This document shows, piece after piece, positions 56,110 through 64,000 of a stretch of 64,000 nucleotides of DNA. The translations under genes and the position numbers were made by a program. Numbering within the stretch: position 1 is the stretch's first letter; each line of letters opens with the position of its first letter. The notes under the pieces are model-generated. The model did not search any database and had not been told where the DNA came from. It saw only the letters and a list, made by a program, of their open reading frames with translations. The stretch is from Clostridium uliginosum (GTDB lineage Bacteria > Bacillota > Clostridia > Clostridiales > Clostridiaceae): positions 16,066-80,065 of the forward strand of contig NZ_FOMG01000019.1 of the NCBI RefSeq assembly GCF_900112485.1, read 5' to 3'.

Positions 56110-57078
56110 TTATTTTGTTGAACTTTGATTTTCTAATGTTGCCTTTTCTGGCATCATTAATTTTGCAAATTCATCTTGAGTTAACATAACTTTGCTAGTT
56201 GGGATTTCAACAGCTTTTACTTCACTCTTATCACTTGTAGAAGTTATTTTACCTGTTATTTTGCCCATATCTTTAATTTGTAAATTCATGTTTATATCTG
56301 CTTTATATTGATTATCACTAAAAGTTTCTTTTGTACTAATAGTTGATCCTTCTAATAATGTTTTAGCTTGATTTAATTGTGTATCAAAAGCAGGGTCATT
56401 AATAGCAGTTTTAGCAGATTGAAGCATTTCAGCATTTAATCCTAGCTTAAAAGTAGTATTAATATTATCTAAGTTATTTGATATAGCTTTAACTGTTTTT
56501 GATGTAAGATCAATTGCTTGATTTGCATCAAAATTCATAGTATATTCTCTTCCATTTTGAACGAAAGGTAAATCAATATTGCTATCTCCAAACACACTCT
56601 TGCTTAATTTAGCTAAAGCATCAGCAGGTGATGTTGACATTTTTGTTAATTCTGCCATATCTAGGCCTGAATTAATGCCTATATATTCAGCTTGTACATT
56701 AGCTAATCCTGTTGGTACGCTCATTCCATGTGAAGTAAAGTTACTTTCATAATAAGCTTTATTAATATAACTTACTCCATTGTCTATATACATCTTTAAT
56801 TCTGGAATATTAATCTTTCCTGCTTGATCATTAAATTTAAATTCCATATATCCTTGAGTTTTTCCCTTGATATAGCTTGTACCAGTTACTGTTATTTTAT
56901 CTGATTGTCCCATTACATCAACATTAACTTCTCCTTGGAAATTAGAAGTTGTTGCTTCCCATTTAGCCATATTGTTAAGTTCTTTTGAGTAATTAAGTGT
57001 TTGTTCACTACATCCTGAGATTGTAAACATAGCTACAGTAGCAGCCATAATAATTGATAATGTTTTTTTAAGTTTCAT
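56110..57078 (-). CDS. Lipoprotein of unknown function
   Basis: 322 residues. The signal peptide ends at Cys23 (MFTISGCSEQ). The mature part is rich in Ser/Thr/Asn and has segments such as VNVDVMGQSDKITVTGTSYIKG, QGYMEFKFNDQAGKI and KADINMNLQIKDMGKITGKI that suggest repeated beta strands, like LolA/LppX-type lipid-binding lipoproteins. I do not recognise a named family. It stands alone with its own terminator; AGGGGGTAATAAA precedes the ATG. Confidence 0.75.
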   Translation of the reverse strand: MKLKKTLSIIMAATVAMFTISGCSEQTLNYSKELNNMAKWEATTSNFQGEVNVDVMGQSDKITVTGTSYIKGKTQGYMEFKFNDQAGKINIPELKMYIDNGVSYINKAYYESNFTSHGMSVPTGLANVQAEYIGINSGLDMAELTKMSTSPADALAKLSKSVFGDSNIDLPFVQNGREYTMNFDANQAIDLTSKTVKAISNNLDNINTTFKLGLNAEMLQSAKTAINDPAFDTQLNQAKTLLEGSTISTKETFSDNQYKADINMNLQIKDMGKITGKITSTSDKSEVKAVEIPTSKVMLTQDEFAKLMMPEKATLENQSSTK

Positions 57079-57103
57079 TTTATTACCCCCTAAATATTAT
57101 TAA

Positions 57104-57259
57104 AGCATCTTCAAAAAATAATTAATTAGTATATTAGTCTATTTTTCGCCATAGTGAATGGATATAACCCTTTGATAGAAACAACTATAATAAGAACTTA
57201 TCTTCTTGCCTGACTCAAAATATTGTCCCCATCTTTAACTTTTTATTATTTCAGATGCT
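57104..57259. mobile_element. Family A element, diverged (about 156 bp)
   Basis: AGCATCTTCAAAAAATAATT to TTTATTATTTCAGATGC; flanks no longer identical. With the family C end at 57383 it explains most of the 361-base gap. Confidence 0.65.
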
Positions 57260-57382
57260 AGCATTAAGAATATATTAAATATCCAAACAATTTAATATAT
57301 TCTATTTTTATAATTATACTACTTTATTGCCAAAATTTATATGAATCATATCTTAAATTAACCTTAATTTTTATATTTCTTT

Positions 57383-57417
57383 GGCTCTGTTTTAAAACTG
57401 TGTTGATATTAAAACAG
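57383..57417. repeat. Family C end fragment
   Basis: GGCTCTGTTTTAAAACTGTG followed by TTGATATTAAAACAG, 22 bases from the end of the Rpn remnant. Confidence 0.55.
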
Positions 57418-57439
57418 ATGTATTTATTTATATATTTTA

Positions 57440-57766
57440 TTATGCTTTTAAATTATCTAATTCATCAATTGATAATCCTATAACGCTTGAAATATCTTCT
57501 AATTCTAAACCCATTAATAATAATTTACTTGCAACTTCTAACGCTTTTTGTTTTTTTCCACGTTCTTCTCCACGTTTTTCTGCACTGCTAAGCATATTGG
57601 CACCTTCGTATAAAGATCTTTTTTTCCACCATAATTTATTATCATTCAATCTATCTTTATCACTTGAATTCACAAGTTTTTTTGCTGCCTTCTCAATCGC
57701 TAACTCCATATCCATTACTTCTTTTAATGTTATTTTTGATGTATTATTTTCCAAAAAGTTAACCAC
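57440..57766 (-). pseudogene. C-terminal remnant of an Rpn-family nuclease
   Basis: 108 residues. The part EKRGEERGKKQKALEVASKLLLMGLELEDISSVIGLSIDELDNL is the typical tail of Rpn (recombination-promoting, PD-(D/E)XK, formerly transposase-like) proteins. The whole N-terminal nuclease half (about 180 residues in full-length proteins) is missing upstream, so it is a truncated copy. The GTG at 57766 is a nominal start with only a weak site. Confidence 0.75.
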
Positions 57767-57999
57767 CTTTCATATCATTTCTGATATCATTATAGCATCA
57801 TCGTACATATGTTCTCCACCTTATAAGAAGCTTAATTTCAACAAAAAAAGTATGAATTGCTCAACATTTATCAAATTATCTTTTGTTTTCTTTCTTTTTC
57901 TAATTTATTATACATTTTTATCCGTTAACTATAGACCATAAATTTCATGATTTTTAACTTTGGTGCTGTTTTAATATTTCTTTAGGCCTATTAAAAAAC

Positions 58000-58047
58000 A
58001 TAACTCCTCCTTATACTATATTTTCAATTAGTATAAGAAGGAGTTAT
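58000..58047. terminator. Family F hairpin after the small gene
   Basis: ATAACTCCTCCTTATACTA pairs with TAGTATAAGAAGGAGTTAT across a ten-base loop; also present at 52507-52555. A family A left end (GGCCTATTAAAAAAC, 57984) abuts it. 57767-57983 contains nothing else recognised. Confidence 0.7.
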
Positions 58048-58072
58048 ATAGATTTTGTGTTAATTCTTGAAA

Positions 58073-58222
58073 CTATTTATCGAATACCCCGCCTGGTTTC
58101 TTATTTTTCTTTCCTTTTGAAGCACTTCCAATACTTCTTTCCGCTGTCTTGTTATTCTTAGTTAGTCCTTTTTTCTTTTTTTCTTCAATAATCTTTTTCA
58201 TCATTTCTATATTTTTATCCAT
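58073..58222 (-). CDS. 49-residue basic protein
   Basis: A small frame preceded by AAAAAGGAAGATCACT. It begins MDKNIEMMKKIIEEKKKKG and ends KKNKKPGGVFDK. The protein is highly charged (Lys/Glu helix, then a Lys/Gly/Ser tail) with no membrane segment. A second, broken copy of the same gene plus its downstream hairpin lies at 52507-52713, which supports it being a real gene unit. Function unknown. It lies 42 bases after the GGDEF-EAL gene and could be co-transcribed. Confidence 0.75.
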   Translation of the reverse strand: MDKNIEMMKKIIEEKKKKGLTKNNKTAERSIGSASKGKKNKKPGGVFDK

Positions 58223-58264
58223 AGTGATCTTCCTTTTTGTCTTAAAATACAATTATTTTACATA

Positions 58265-61228
58265 CTAACACAGCTTAGTATTTATATCTAGAATTTCTTT
58301 AACTAATTTTTCACTTATCTTTGGAGGAATAAATTCAGGCTTACTTAAATAATATCCTTGTATATAATCTACTCCAAATTCTATTACTTTTTCTAATTCT
58401 CCTTTTGTTTCAATTCCTTCAGCTAATATTTTGATTCCTCTTTGTTTTGAGTATGAAATAATATTTTGCAGAATTTGTTGTCTATTTAAATCTTTATCTA
58501 TTCCTATTATAATTGAAATATCAATTTTTACAATGTCAGGAGTAATTTCTAATAATAGTGCTTCATTATTATATCCTGATCCAAAATCATCTAATGCAAT
58601 TTTTGCTCCCCACTCTTCAATTAACTTTCTTTTCTTAGCAGTATGTTCTCCATTAGAACGTTCATTTTCAAGTAATTCTAAAACTATCTTGCTACAATAA
58701 GGACTATACAGCTGTTTAAATTCATCTAAATCTTCATCAGACAGCACATAGTTTGGAATGGAATTAAGGAATATTTTTGCTTCCCCAAATTCTTCTTTAT
58801 ACTCTACAAAGCTTTCAAGTGCTTTAAACCATGTAAGTCGTTCTATTTGATATAATCTAAATTGAGAAGTTGCAAGTCTTATTATATCAAGAGGATTCTT
58901 TAATGTATCTAATTGTGAACGCATCAATGCTTCATATCCATAAATTTCTCCTGTATTTGCATTTACTATTGGTTGAAATGCATATTTCACCAATTCTTCA
59001 TCTATCAATTTGTTTAGCTCTTCCTTACTACTTAATAAAAATGAATCTTTATTGTAGTCATCCCTATTAAATTCATTTAAGTTTCCCTTTGCTGTATTTT
59101 TAATCTTATACATTGCAAAGTCACAATACTTTGTAAGCTCCTCATACTTTGTTGAATCATCAGGATACCAAGCTACCCCTGCTGATGCCCTTATCTTTAA
59201 CTCATTATTATCAGGTAAAATAATACTAGATTGTTTCATATTCTTATGTATTCTCTTTATTATTTGTCTTATCTTATCTTTATCATCATATCCATGTATG
59301 AAAACATAAAATTCATCACCAGAAATTCGTGATACTATTCCATTGTGCTCTGTGAATTCTTCAAGTACTATTGCAGCTTTTTTAATATACTTATCCCCAT
59401 AGTCATGTCCATATGTATCATTTACGTATTTAAGGTTGTCTAAATCTAACATAACAAAAGCCGCTATCTCAATATCTTCTTGTAATTTTTTATTTACTCT
59501 GTTATAAAATGCTCTTCTATTTAAAAGATTAGTTAATATATCATAATCTCTTTCATATTCTATCTTACATTTTTCCAATACTTCTTGTGTTACATCTATG
59601 ACTACTCCTAACATTTTAGATTCATCCTCAAATATAGTTAACTTTATCCACATATCTTGCTTATTTTCTTTTTCTATTTTATAAACATTATCTAAATCCG
59701 GTTCTGGATTAGTAGTTATTATCTTTAATATTTCTTTGAAAAATACTCTATGTGTATATGCTTCATGTCTATTTATATCATCAATACCTATTACACTAAA
59801 AAAAGCTTCTGTACAAAATACCATATCTTCATCTTTTTTATGCTCAAATGCTCCTATAGGCATATTTAAAAGTCCTATAATTTGAGATAACTTTGATGCT
59901 GAATCTGTAGCTTTAATCCTTAAATTTGCAATTGCTAGAGATAAATCATCTATTTCTGATATATTTATCTTTTCAAGTACTAATGGATTTAATGGATCAT
60001 CTTCCCTTACTTTCTTTGCTAAATTTCTAATAGGTATAGTAACCCTATTGGCTGCTATATAAACAATTAAAATACCTATTAGTGTTGATATGATTAAATC
60101 TAAAACTAGGAAATATTTAAATCTATTTATATAGTATAAAATACTATCCTTTTCAATAATTCCTACAAGTGCCCATTTTTCATTTTTAAATGGTGTATTA
60201 TAATTATACAAATTAAAATATTTTATATTGCTATATGTTGTATTTTTTATATATTCATCATCTTGTAATTCATAAATATCTTTATAAACCTCTTTATCTT
60301 CAAATGTTATATTCTCTAATCCTTCAATCCCTTTTAGTTTTATAGTTCCATTTGATACGACATTTTTAAATTTCATATCATTATTAGTATCTACACAAAT
60401 AATATATGAGCCGTTTTTATTAGAATCCATTTCGTTATAGGGTAACAATGTTTTCATATATTCTAATTCAATCTCTACCCCAAGTACTCCATATGGGTTT
60501 CCTTCATTATCTAATAATGGTACTGTATATGTAATACTAGGCTGTAAAGCATCACTTAATCCAGCTATATTACTCCAATACCCTAAATCGTTATACGGAA
60601 GATCTTTATACTGCTTGGCTGCATTAATTGGTTTGTAAAAAAAATCCATATCTTTATTTAAGTGAAAATTATTAGTCCAAGAAGAATCTAATGAAATTTT
60701 CATTTTCTTAGAAACTTCATTTGGCCCTACTTTTACACGCAAGTCTGAATTATCAAGTGAGTTTTTAATTGGATCTGAATCTTTAATATAAATCCCTGAT
60801 TTTTCAACTGTATTATTATATGTATTAGTTGTTTTATCATCAAGTATTACAAATGCACCATTTACATGATTTTCTCCTATCATATGCATTAATGGTTTTG
60901 AAACATTACTTAATATTTCTGATTTAATTTCAGAATCACTATCTAAATCCTTTACTTTTAAGTTATTCACCTCTAATGTTTTAAGAATAATTCCATTAAT
61001 ATTTTTTTCTGATTCATCAATATTAGACCAATGATTTAACATCTCATTATTTAAGTAATTATTCCTAGATGTAACTGTTTCATTAAATGTTTCAAACTCA
61101 TTATTCTTAAGACTTTGTAATGTGCCACTACATAAAATTATAATTACATAAAATATGGATTGTGTAAGTAATGCTATAATCATTGGAATTGTTAACTTTC
61201 TAATAATTGAATTATTTTTTTGATTCAC
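58265..61228 (-). CDS. Cache-HAMP-PAS-GGDEF-EAL cyclic-di-GMP enzyme
   Basis: 987 residues. Membrane segments at about 14-34 and 372-393 enclose a double-Cache domain. HAMP follows (394-445), PAS (about 450-555), GGDEF (about 562-720) and EAL (about 745-985). The GGDEF motif reads SGDEF (636-640), which is active in known enzymes; no RxxD inhibitory site is visible just before it. The EAL domain keeps YEALMRS (766-768 EAL), FLNSIPN, LELLENER, ALDDFGSGY, DIVKIDI, AEGIET and YIQGYYL, so it should hydrolyse c-di-GMP. Synthesis or breakdown could dominate depending on ligand. It is divergent from a chemoreceptor. Confidence 0.94.
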   Translation of the reverse strand: MNQKNNSIIRKLTIPMIIALLTQSIFYVIIILCSGTLQSLKNNEFETFNETVTSRNNYLNNEMLNHWSNIDESEKNINGIILKTLEVNNLKVKDLDSDSEIKSEILSNVSKPLMHMIGENHVNGAFVILDDKTTNTYNNTVEKSGIYIKDSDPIKNSLDNSDLRVKVGPNEVSKKMKISLDSSWTNNFHLNKDMDFFYKPINAAKQYKDLPYNDLGYWSNIAGLSDALQPSITYTVPLLDNEGNPYGVLGVEIELEYMKTLLPYNEMDSNKNGSYIICVDTNNDMKFKNVVSNGTIKLKGIEGLENITFEDKEVYKDIYELQDDEYIKNTTYSNIKYFNLYNYNTPFKNEKWALVGIIEKDSILYYINRFKYFLVLDLIISTLIGILIVYIAANRVTIPIRNLAKKVREDDPLNPLVLEKINISEIDDLSLAIANLRIKATDSASKLSQIIGLLNMPIGAFEHKKDEDMVFCTEAFFSVIGIDDINRHEAYTHRVFFKEILKIITTNPEPDLDNVYKIEKENKQDMWIKLTIFEDESKMLGVVIDVTQEVLEKCKIEYERDYDILTNLLNRRAFYNRVNKKLQEDIEIAAFVMLDLDNLKYVNDTYGHDYGDKYIKKAAIVLEEFTEHNGIVSRISGDEFYVFIHGYDDKDKIRQIIKRIHKNMKQSSIILPDNNELKIRASAGVAWYPDDSTKYEELTKYCDFAMYKIKNTAKGNLNEFNRDDYNKDSFLLSSKEELNKLIDEELVKYAFQPIVNANTGEIYGYEALMRSQLDTLKNPLDIIRLATSQFRLYQIERLTWFKALESFVEYKEEFGEAKIFLNSIPNYVLSDEDLDEFKQLYSPYCSKIVLELLENERSNGEHTAKKRKLIEEWGAKIALDDFGSGYNNEALLLEITPDIVKIDISIIIGIDKDLNRQQILQNIISYSKQRGIKILAEGIETKGELEKVIEFGVDYIQGYYLSKPEFIPPKISEKLVKEILDINTKLC

Positions 61229-61794
61229 ATTAATCCACTACTCCTTTGTTGTCTAATCTACTAATAAATTTTTAATCTATCGCATTGTGCTAATTAATAC
61301 ACTGTTGTTCTCTTTTTCTGTCTTACGTAGTAATTATCTATTATATTTCGATTCACTATTACCAATTTATTAATTTACTTGTATATCTAACTATTAATAA
61401 AATTCAACCCAAAATTTACTTTCAAATCTATATTATTCAATATTTTTGCTATATTTATTTACCTTACATTATTTACTTCGTCTATTAATGTAATTTACTT
61501 TATATTATAAAGACATTTTTAAACAAAATTCTAAATATTTCGGCATCAAATATTTCTGAAATTACATTTTATTACTTTAATATTAATTTTTTTTAAATAA
61601 AATCTCCATATAACAAATTTATAACTAAAAACCATTTATTTAACGATGAATTTGTTATATACTTATTGAATAAAGTACCATATATATTTAATATTACCTT
61701 TTATTTAACTATATGTTTCAAAAAATTATTTTCTTATTTTTACTTAATTTATATTTTTTTACATAATAATATAAGTCTAAAAACTACAGAAAAC

Positions 61795-61864
61795 CGCATA
61801 AACTCTATGAAGATCATCAAGTAATCGACTTCATTATTTATTGAATTTACTTAGTCTTTATGCG
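61795..61864 (+). other. Stem-loop in the leader of the chemoreceptor-PhnD gene
   Basis: CGCATAAA (61795-61802) pairs exactly with TTTATGCG (61857-61864), and inside it ATGAAG pairs with CTTCAT. It ends 60 bases before the start codon. I do not recognise it as a known riboswitch. The rest of the 697-base divergent gap is very AT-rich with no gene visible. Confidence 0.45.
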
Positions 61865-61925
61865 ATAATCATATATAATTAATGGTCTTGTGATATTTAT
61901 TTAACAAGATTAGGGGGAGAGAATT

Positions 61926-63809
61926 ATGAGAATAAAAAAATATTTACCACCAATTTTATTAGCTACTTTTAGTAGTATATTCTTAGTTTTTTTAGTTGAA
62001 AGCAATACCTTAAAACTCATTATATTCTTAGTTACTTTTATTTTAACTTTAATTTATTTCTATTATTGTGATACTTTAGATTCTAATTCACAAGAAACTA
62101 CTAGTGATGACTCATTAAACTGTCAAGAACAGGTTTATCAAAATATCCATTCTATGATTGAAACTATGGGATTTGATGTAGAACATCTTTTATGGATTTC
62201 TAAACAAAGTAAAGAAGCCTTTTCTCATTTAGTTGAAAAAAATAGGATTATCTCTGACTTTTCTACAACAAATTTAGCTTGTATAGAAACTGTCGAATCA
62301 GGAATTCATGAAGTTGTATCGAGTTGTGAAACAATTGATCAAAGTATTATGACTGTAGAGGTGGAAACTAATGATACACTTGCTATACTTGAAAAGAGTA
62401 AGTATGCAATTACTACTACACTTTCTTTGTTATCAGAAATGAAAAAGATTTCAGATGTTTCTTTACAAACAAATTTAAAACTTCACGATTCTTCTAACAA
62501 TATTAATAAGTTCGTAGAATACATACATGATATTTCTAGTCAAACAAATCTACTTGCTCTAAATGCATCTATTGAAGCTGCACGTGCTGGTGAAGCAGGT
62601 AGAGGATTTGCAGTAGTTGCTACTGAAATTAGAAAGCTTGCAGATGAAACAGATAGATTTGCAAGAGAAATTGAGCAAATAGTAAAAGATTTGCTTGTTA
62701 ATATTAAAGATACACATGCAGCAACTGAAAATTCTAAAAAAACTATTCAAGAGCTAGATACTATTTCTAATGATACTTTAGAAGTTTTATCTGATAGTTA
62801 TAATGCTATGGGACATATTAAAGGTTCTATTCTTAATTTAACAGATGTTTCAAAATCTAATACACAAGTTGCTTTTGATATAGAACAAGCTCTTAGTAAC
62901 TTAACACATACTATTGAAGATACAAACCTTCAAACCCTTGACTCTATTGATATGATTGAACGTCATGAAGCTAAAATAGATGAATTACTTGATTATTGTG
63001 GTACTTTAAGTAAAGCTTCTGAAAATCTTCAATATCAAATGAGTAGCATTAAAGCAGATAATGAAGTTATTATTGGAATTAACCCATTTGCTTCTCCTGC
63101 TGATATTAAAAAAATGTATCTTCCTATTTTGGAAAGACTTTTTAAAGGTATTGACCTTGTTCCAAGACTTATAATTGTTAAGGATTACGATGCACTTAGT
63201 GAAGAAATTAAAAAAGGTACTATTGATATGGGTTGGTTCTCTCCATTTGCTTATGTTATAGCACGAGAGAATGCGAATGTTGAACCACTAGTTACTCCTA
63301 GAGTTAATGGTAAAACTTATTATAATGGTTATATAATAGCTAAAAAATCATCTGGTATTAAAACTTTAAATGATTTGAAAAATAAGACATTTGCTTATGT
63401 AGATAAAAATAGTGCTTCTGGATACTTATATGCCAGACATATTTTAAAAGAAAATAATATCAATCCTGATAAATTATTTTCTAATGTTTCTTTTGCAGGA
63501 AGCCATGATAATGTTATCGATGGAGTTCTAAATGGATCTTTTGATGCTGGTGCTACTTATAATGAAGCCCTTGAAAAAGCGAAACTTAATGGACTTAATG
63601 TAGACGATTTAGTAATTATATCTATGACTGACAATATACAAAAAGATGCTATTGCTGTTAGTCCTAATATGAGCACAGAGCGCGCTACTCTTATTAAGAA
63701 TGCTTTTATTAAATTTAATGATTTCCAAAATATAACTACACCTGTTAACGGCTTTGTTGAAGCTAGTGATCAAAATTATAATTTAATCAGAAAAGTTATG
63801 AATAATTAA
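61926..63809 (+). CDS. Chemoreceptor fused to a PhnD-like substrate-binding domain
   Basis: 627 residues. Two adjacent membrane segments (about 8-26 and 29-48) leave almost nothing outside. A signalling coiled coil follows, with tip [20 protein letters not shown] (206-225), and no typical HAMP is seen. From about 380 to the end is a phosphate/phosphite/phosphonate-binding protein domain (PhnD-like): [63 protein letters not shown]. No membrane segment lies between signalling and PhnD parts, so the binding domain should be cytoplasmic. TTAGGGGGAGAGAATT precedes the ATG. Likely an intracellular sensor of a phosphonate-type or other anion. Confidence 0.9.
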   Translation: MRIKKYLPPILLATFSSIFLVFLVESNTLKLIIFLVTFILTLIYFYYCDTLDSNSQETTSDDSLNCQEQVYQNIHSMIETMGFDVEHLLWISKQSKEAFSHLVEKNRIISDFSTTNLACIETVESGIHEVVSSCETIDQSIMTVEVETNDTLAILEKSKYAITTTLSLLSEMKKISDVSLQTNLKLHDSSNNINKFVEYIHDISSQTNLLALNASIEAARAGEAGRGFAVVATEIRKLADETDRFAREIEQIVKDLLVNIKDTHAATENSKKTIQELDTISNDTLEVLSDSYNAMGHIKGSILNLTDVSKSNTQVAFDIEQALSNLTHTIEDTNLQTLDSIDMIERHEAKIDELLDYCGTLSKASENLQYQMSSIKADNEVIIGINPFASPADIKKMYLPILERLFKGIDLVPRLIIVKDYDALSEEIKKGTIDMGWFSPFAYVIARENANVEPLVTPRVNGKTYYNGYIIAKKSSGIKTLNDLKNKTFAYVDKNSASGYLYARHILKENNINPDKLFSNVSFAGSHDNVIDGVLNGSFDAGATYNEALEKAKLNGLNVDDLVIISMTDNIQKDAIAVSPNMSTERATLIKNAFIKFNDFQNITTPVNGFVEASDQNYNLIRKVMNN

Positions 63810-63811
63810 AA

Positions 63812-63847
63812 ATAAGGGATAAACTCTAATGTGAGTTTATCCCTTAT
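63812..63847 (+). terminator. Terminator after the chemoreceptor-PhnD gene
   Basis: ATAAGGGATAAACTC pairs with GAGTTTATCCCTTAT around six bases, directly after the stop codon. Confidence 0.85.
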
Positions 63848-63861
63848 AATATTCTTATCTT

Positions 63862-64000
63862 CATTTGCTGACGTAGTATAGTATAAAAAAAAGACAAGAA
63901 GACTTACCAATGTCATTTAGATAAGGATTTATCCTTGTCAAGATCATCTAAGGATATTGAAAATATTCTTAGGTGACTTTTTTGTCTTACTATACATGCT
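63862..64000. repeat. Unassigned inverted-repeat element at the window edge
   Basis: AGTATAGTATAAAAAAAAGACAAG near 63876 is the near-inverse of TTTTTTGTCTTACTATAC near 63978, and internal stems (TTAGATAAGG, TATCCTTG, CTAAGGATATTG...ATTCTTAG) suggest another hairpin element. It may continue past the edge. Confidence 0.5.

Noticed and set aside
3560..57259. CRISPR-like array from the many short repeats
   Set aside because: Repeats are hairpins dispersed between genes over the window, not regularly spaced with spacers, and there are no cas genes.

Overview
The window looks like a piece of chromosome from a low-GC, Gram-positive, motile anaerobe of the genus Clostridium. The reasons are the very AT-rich composition, strong AGGGGG/GGAGG ribosome binding sites, clostridial versions of the lysine, cobalamin and cyclic-di-GMP riboswitches, six chemoreceptors, and a Gram-positive type IV pilus cluster without a secretin gene. 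A solventogenic cluster I species (C. beijerinckii-like) is my inference, not something proven here. I saw no rRNA, tRNA, CRISPR array, prophage or complete insertion sequence.

Layout. 1-3.3 kb: an ascorbate-type PTS operon (IIC partial, IIA, UlaG lactonase) divergent from a DeoR-family regulator, with direct-repeat operators between them. 3.7-9 kb: M18 aminopeptidase, CDF cation exporter, an Asn-rich DUF2628 membrane protein and a PAP2-type phosphatase/haloperoxidase. 9.2-11.5 kb: a polar amino acid ABC transporter. 11.9-19.7 kb: HelD, FtsH, a DUF3006 protein, two signal peptidases I, and lysA behind a lysine riboswitch. 20.8-36.3 kb: five chemoreceptors interspersed with an acyltransferase (behind a c-di-GMP-I riboswitch), a TIM-barrel protein, an amidase and an aminotransferase; a DnaA-box cluster lies at 27.8-28.1 kb. 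37.3-52 kb: type IV pilus cluster, in transcription order pilD, pilB, pilC, pilA, pilM, pilN, pilO, three minor-pilin-like genes and a VWA surface protein. 52.7-55.9 kb: btuF-btuC-btuD behind a cobalamin riboswitch. 56-58 kb: a lipoprotein, an Rpn nuclease remnant and a 49-residue basic protein. 58.3-63.8 kb: a GGDEF-EAL protein divergent from a chemoreceptor fused to a PhnD-like binding domain.

Themes. First, cyclic-di-GMP: one enzyme that could make or degrade it, one type I and one type II c-di-GMP riboswitch, pili and chemoreceptors all lie within 37 kb. The type II switch precedes a chemoreceptor gene that has lost about 88 residues of one signalling helix and carries substitutions in the usually invariant tip. 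Second, the gaps are crowded with short hairpin repeats of at least six families. Family A (ends GGCACATG/CATGTGCC, at least 16 two-ended copies plus fragments) is bounded by a 3-bp direct repeat TAA or TTA. Three insertions can be checked against an uninserted homologous context in this same window: a family B repeat, a small gene, and a lysine riboswitch whose P5 loop has been extended by the element. Family B has an apical motif with compensatory base changes, which points to a structured RNA. Third, the chemoreceptor at 61.9 kb places a PhnD-type substrate-binding domain on the predicted cytoplasmic side, after the signalling domain.

Limits: all calls come from reading the sequence and translations by eye. 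Family names rest on motifs I recognise, and no database search or folding calculation was run.
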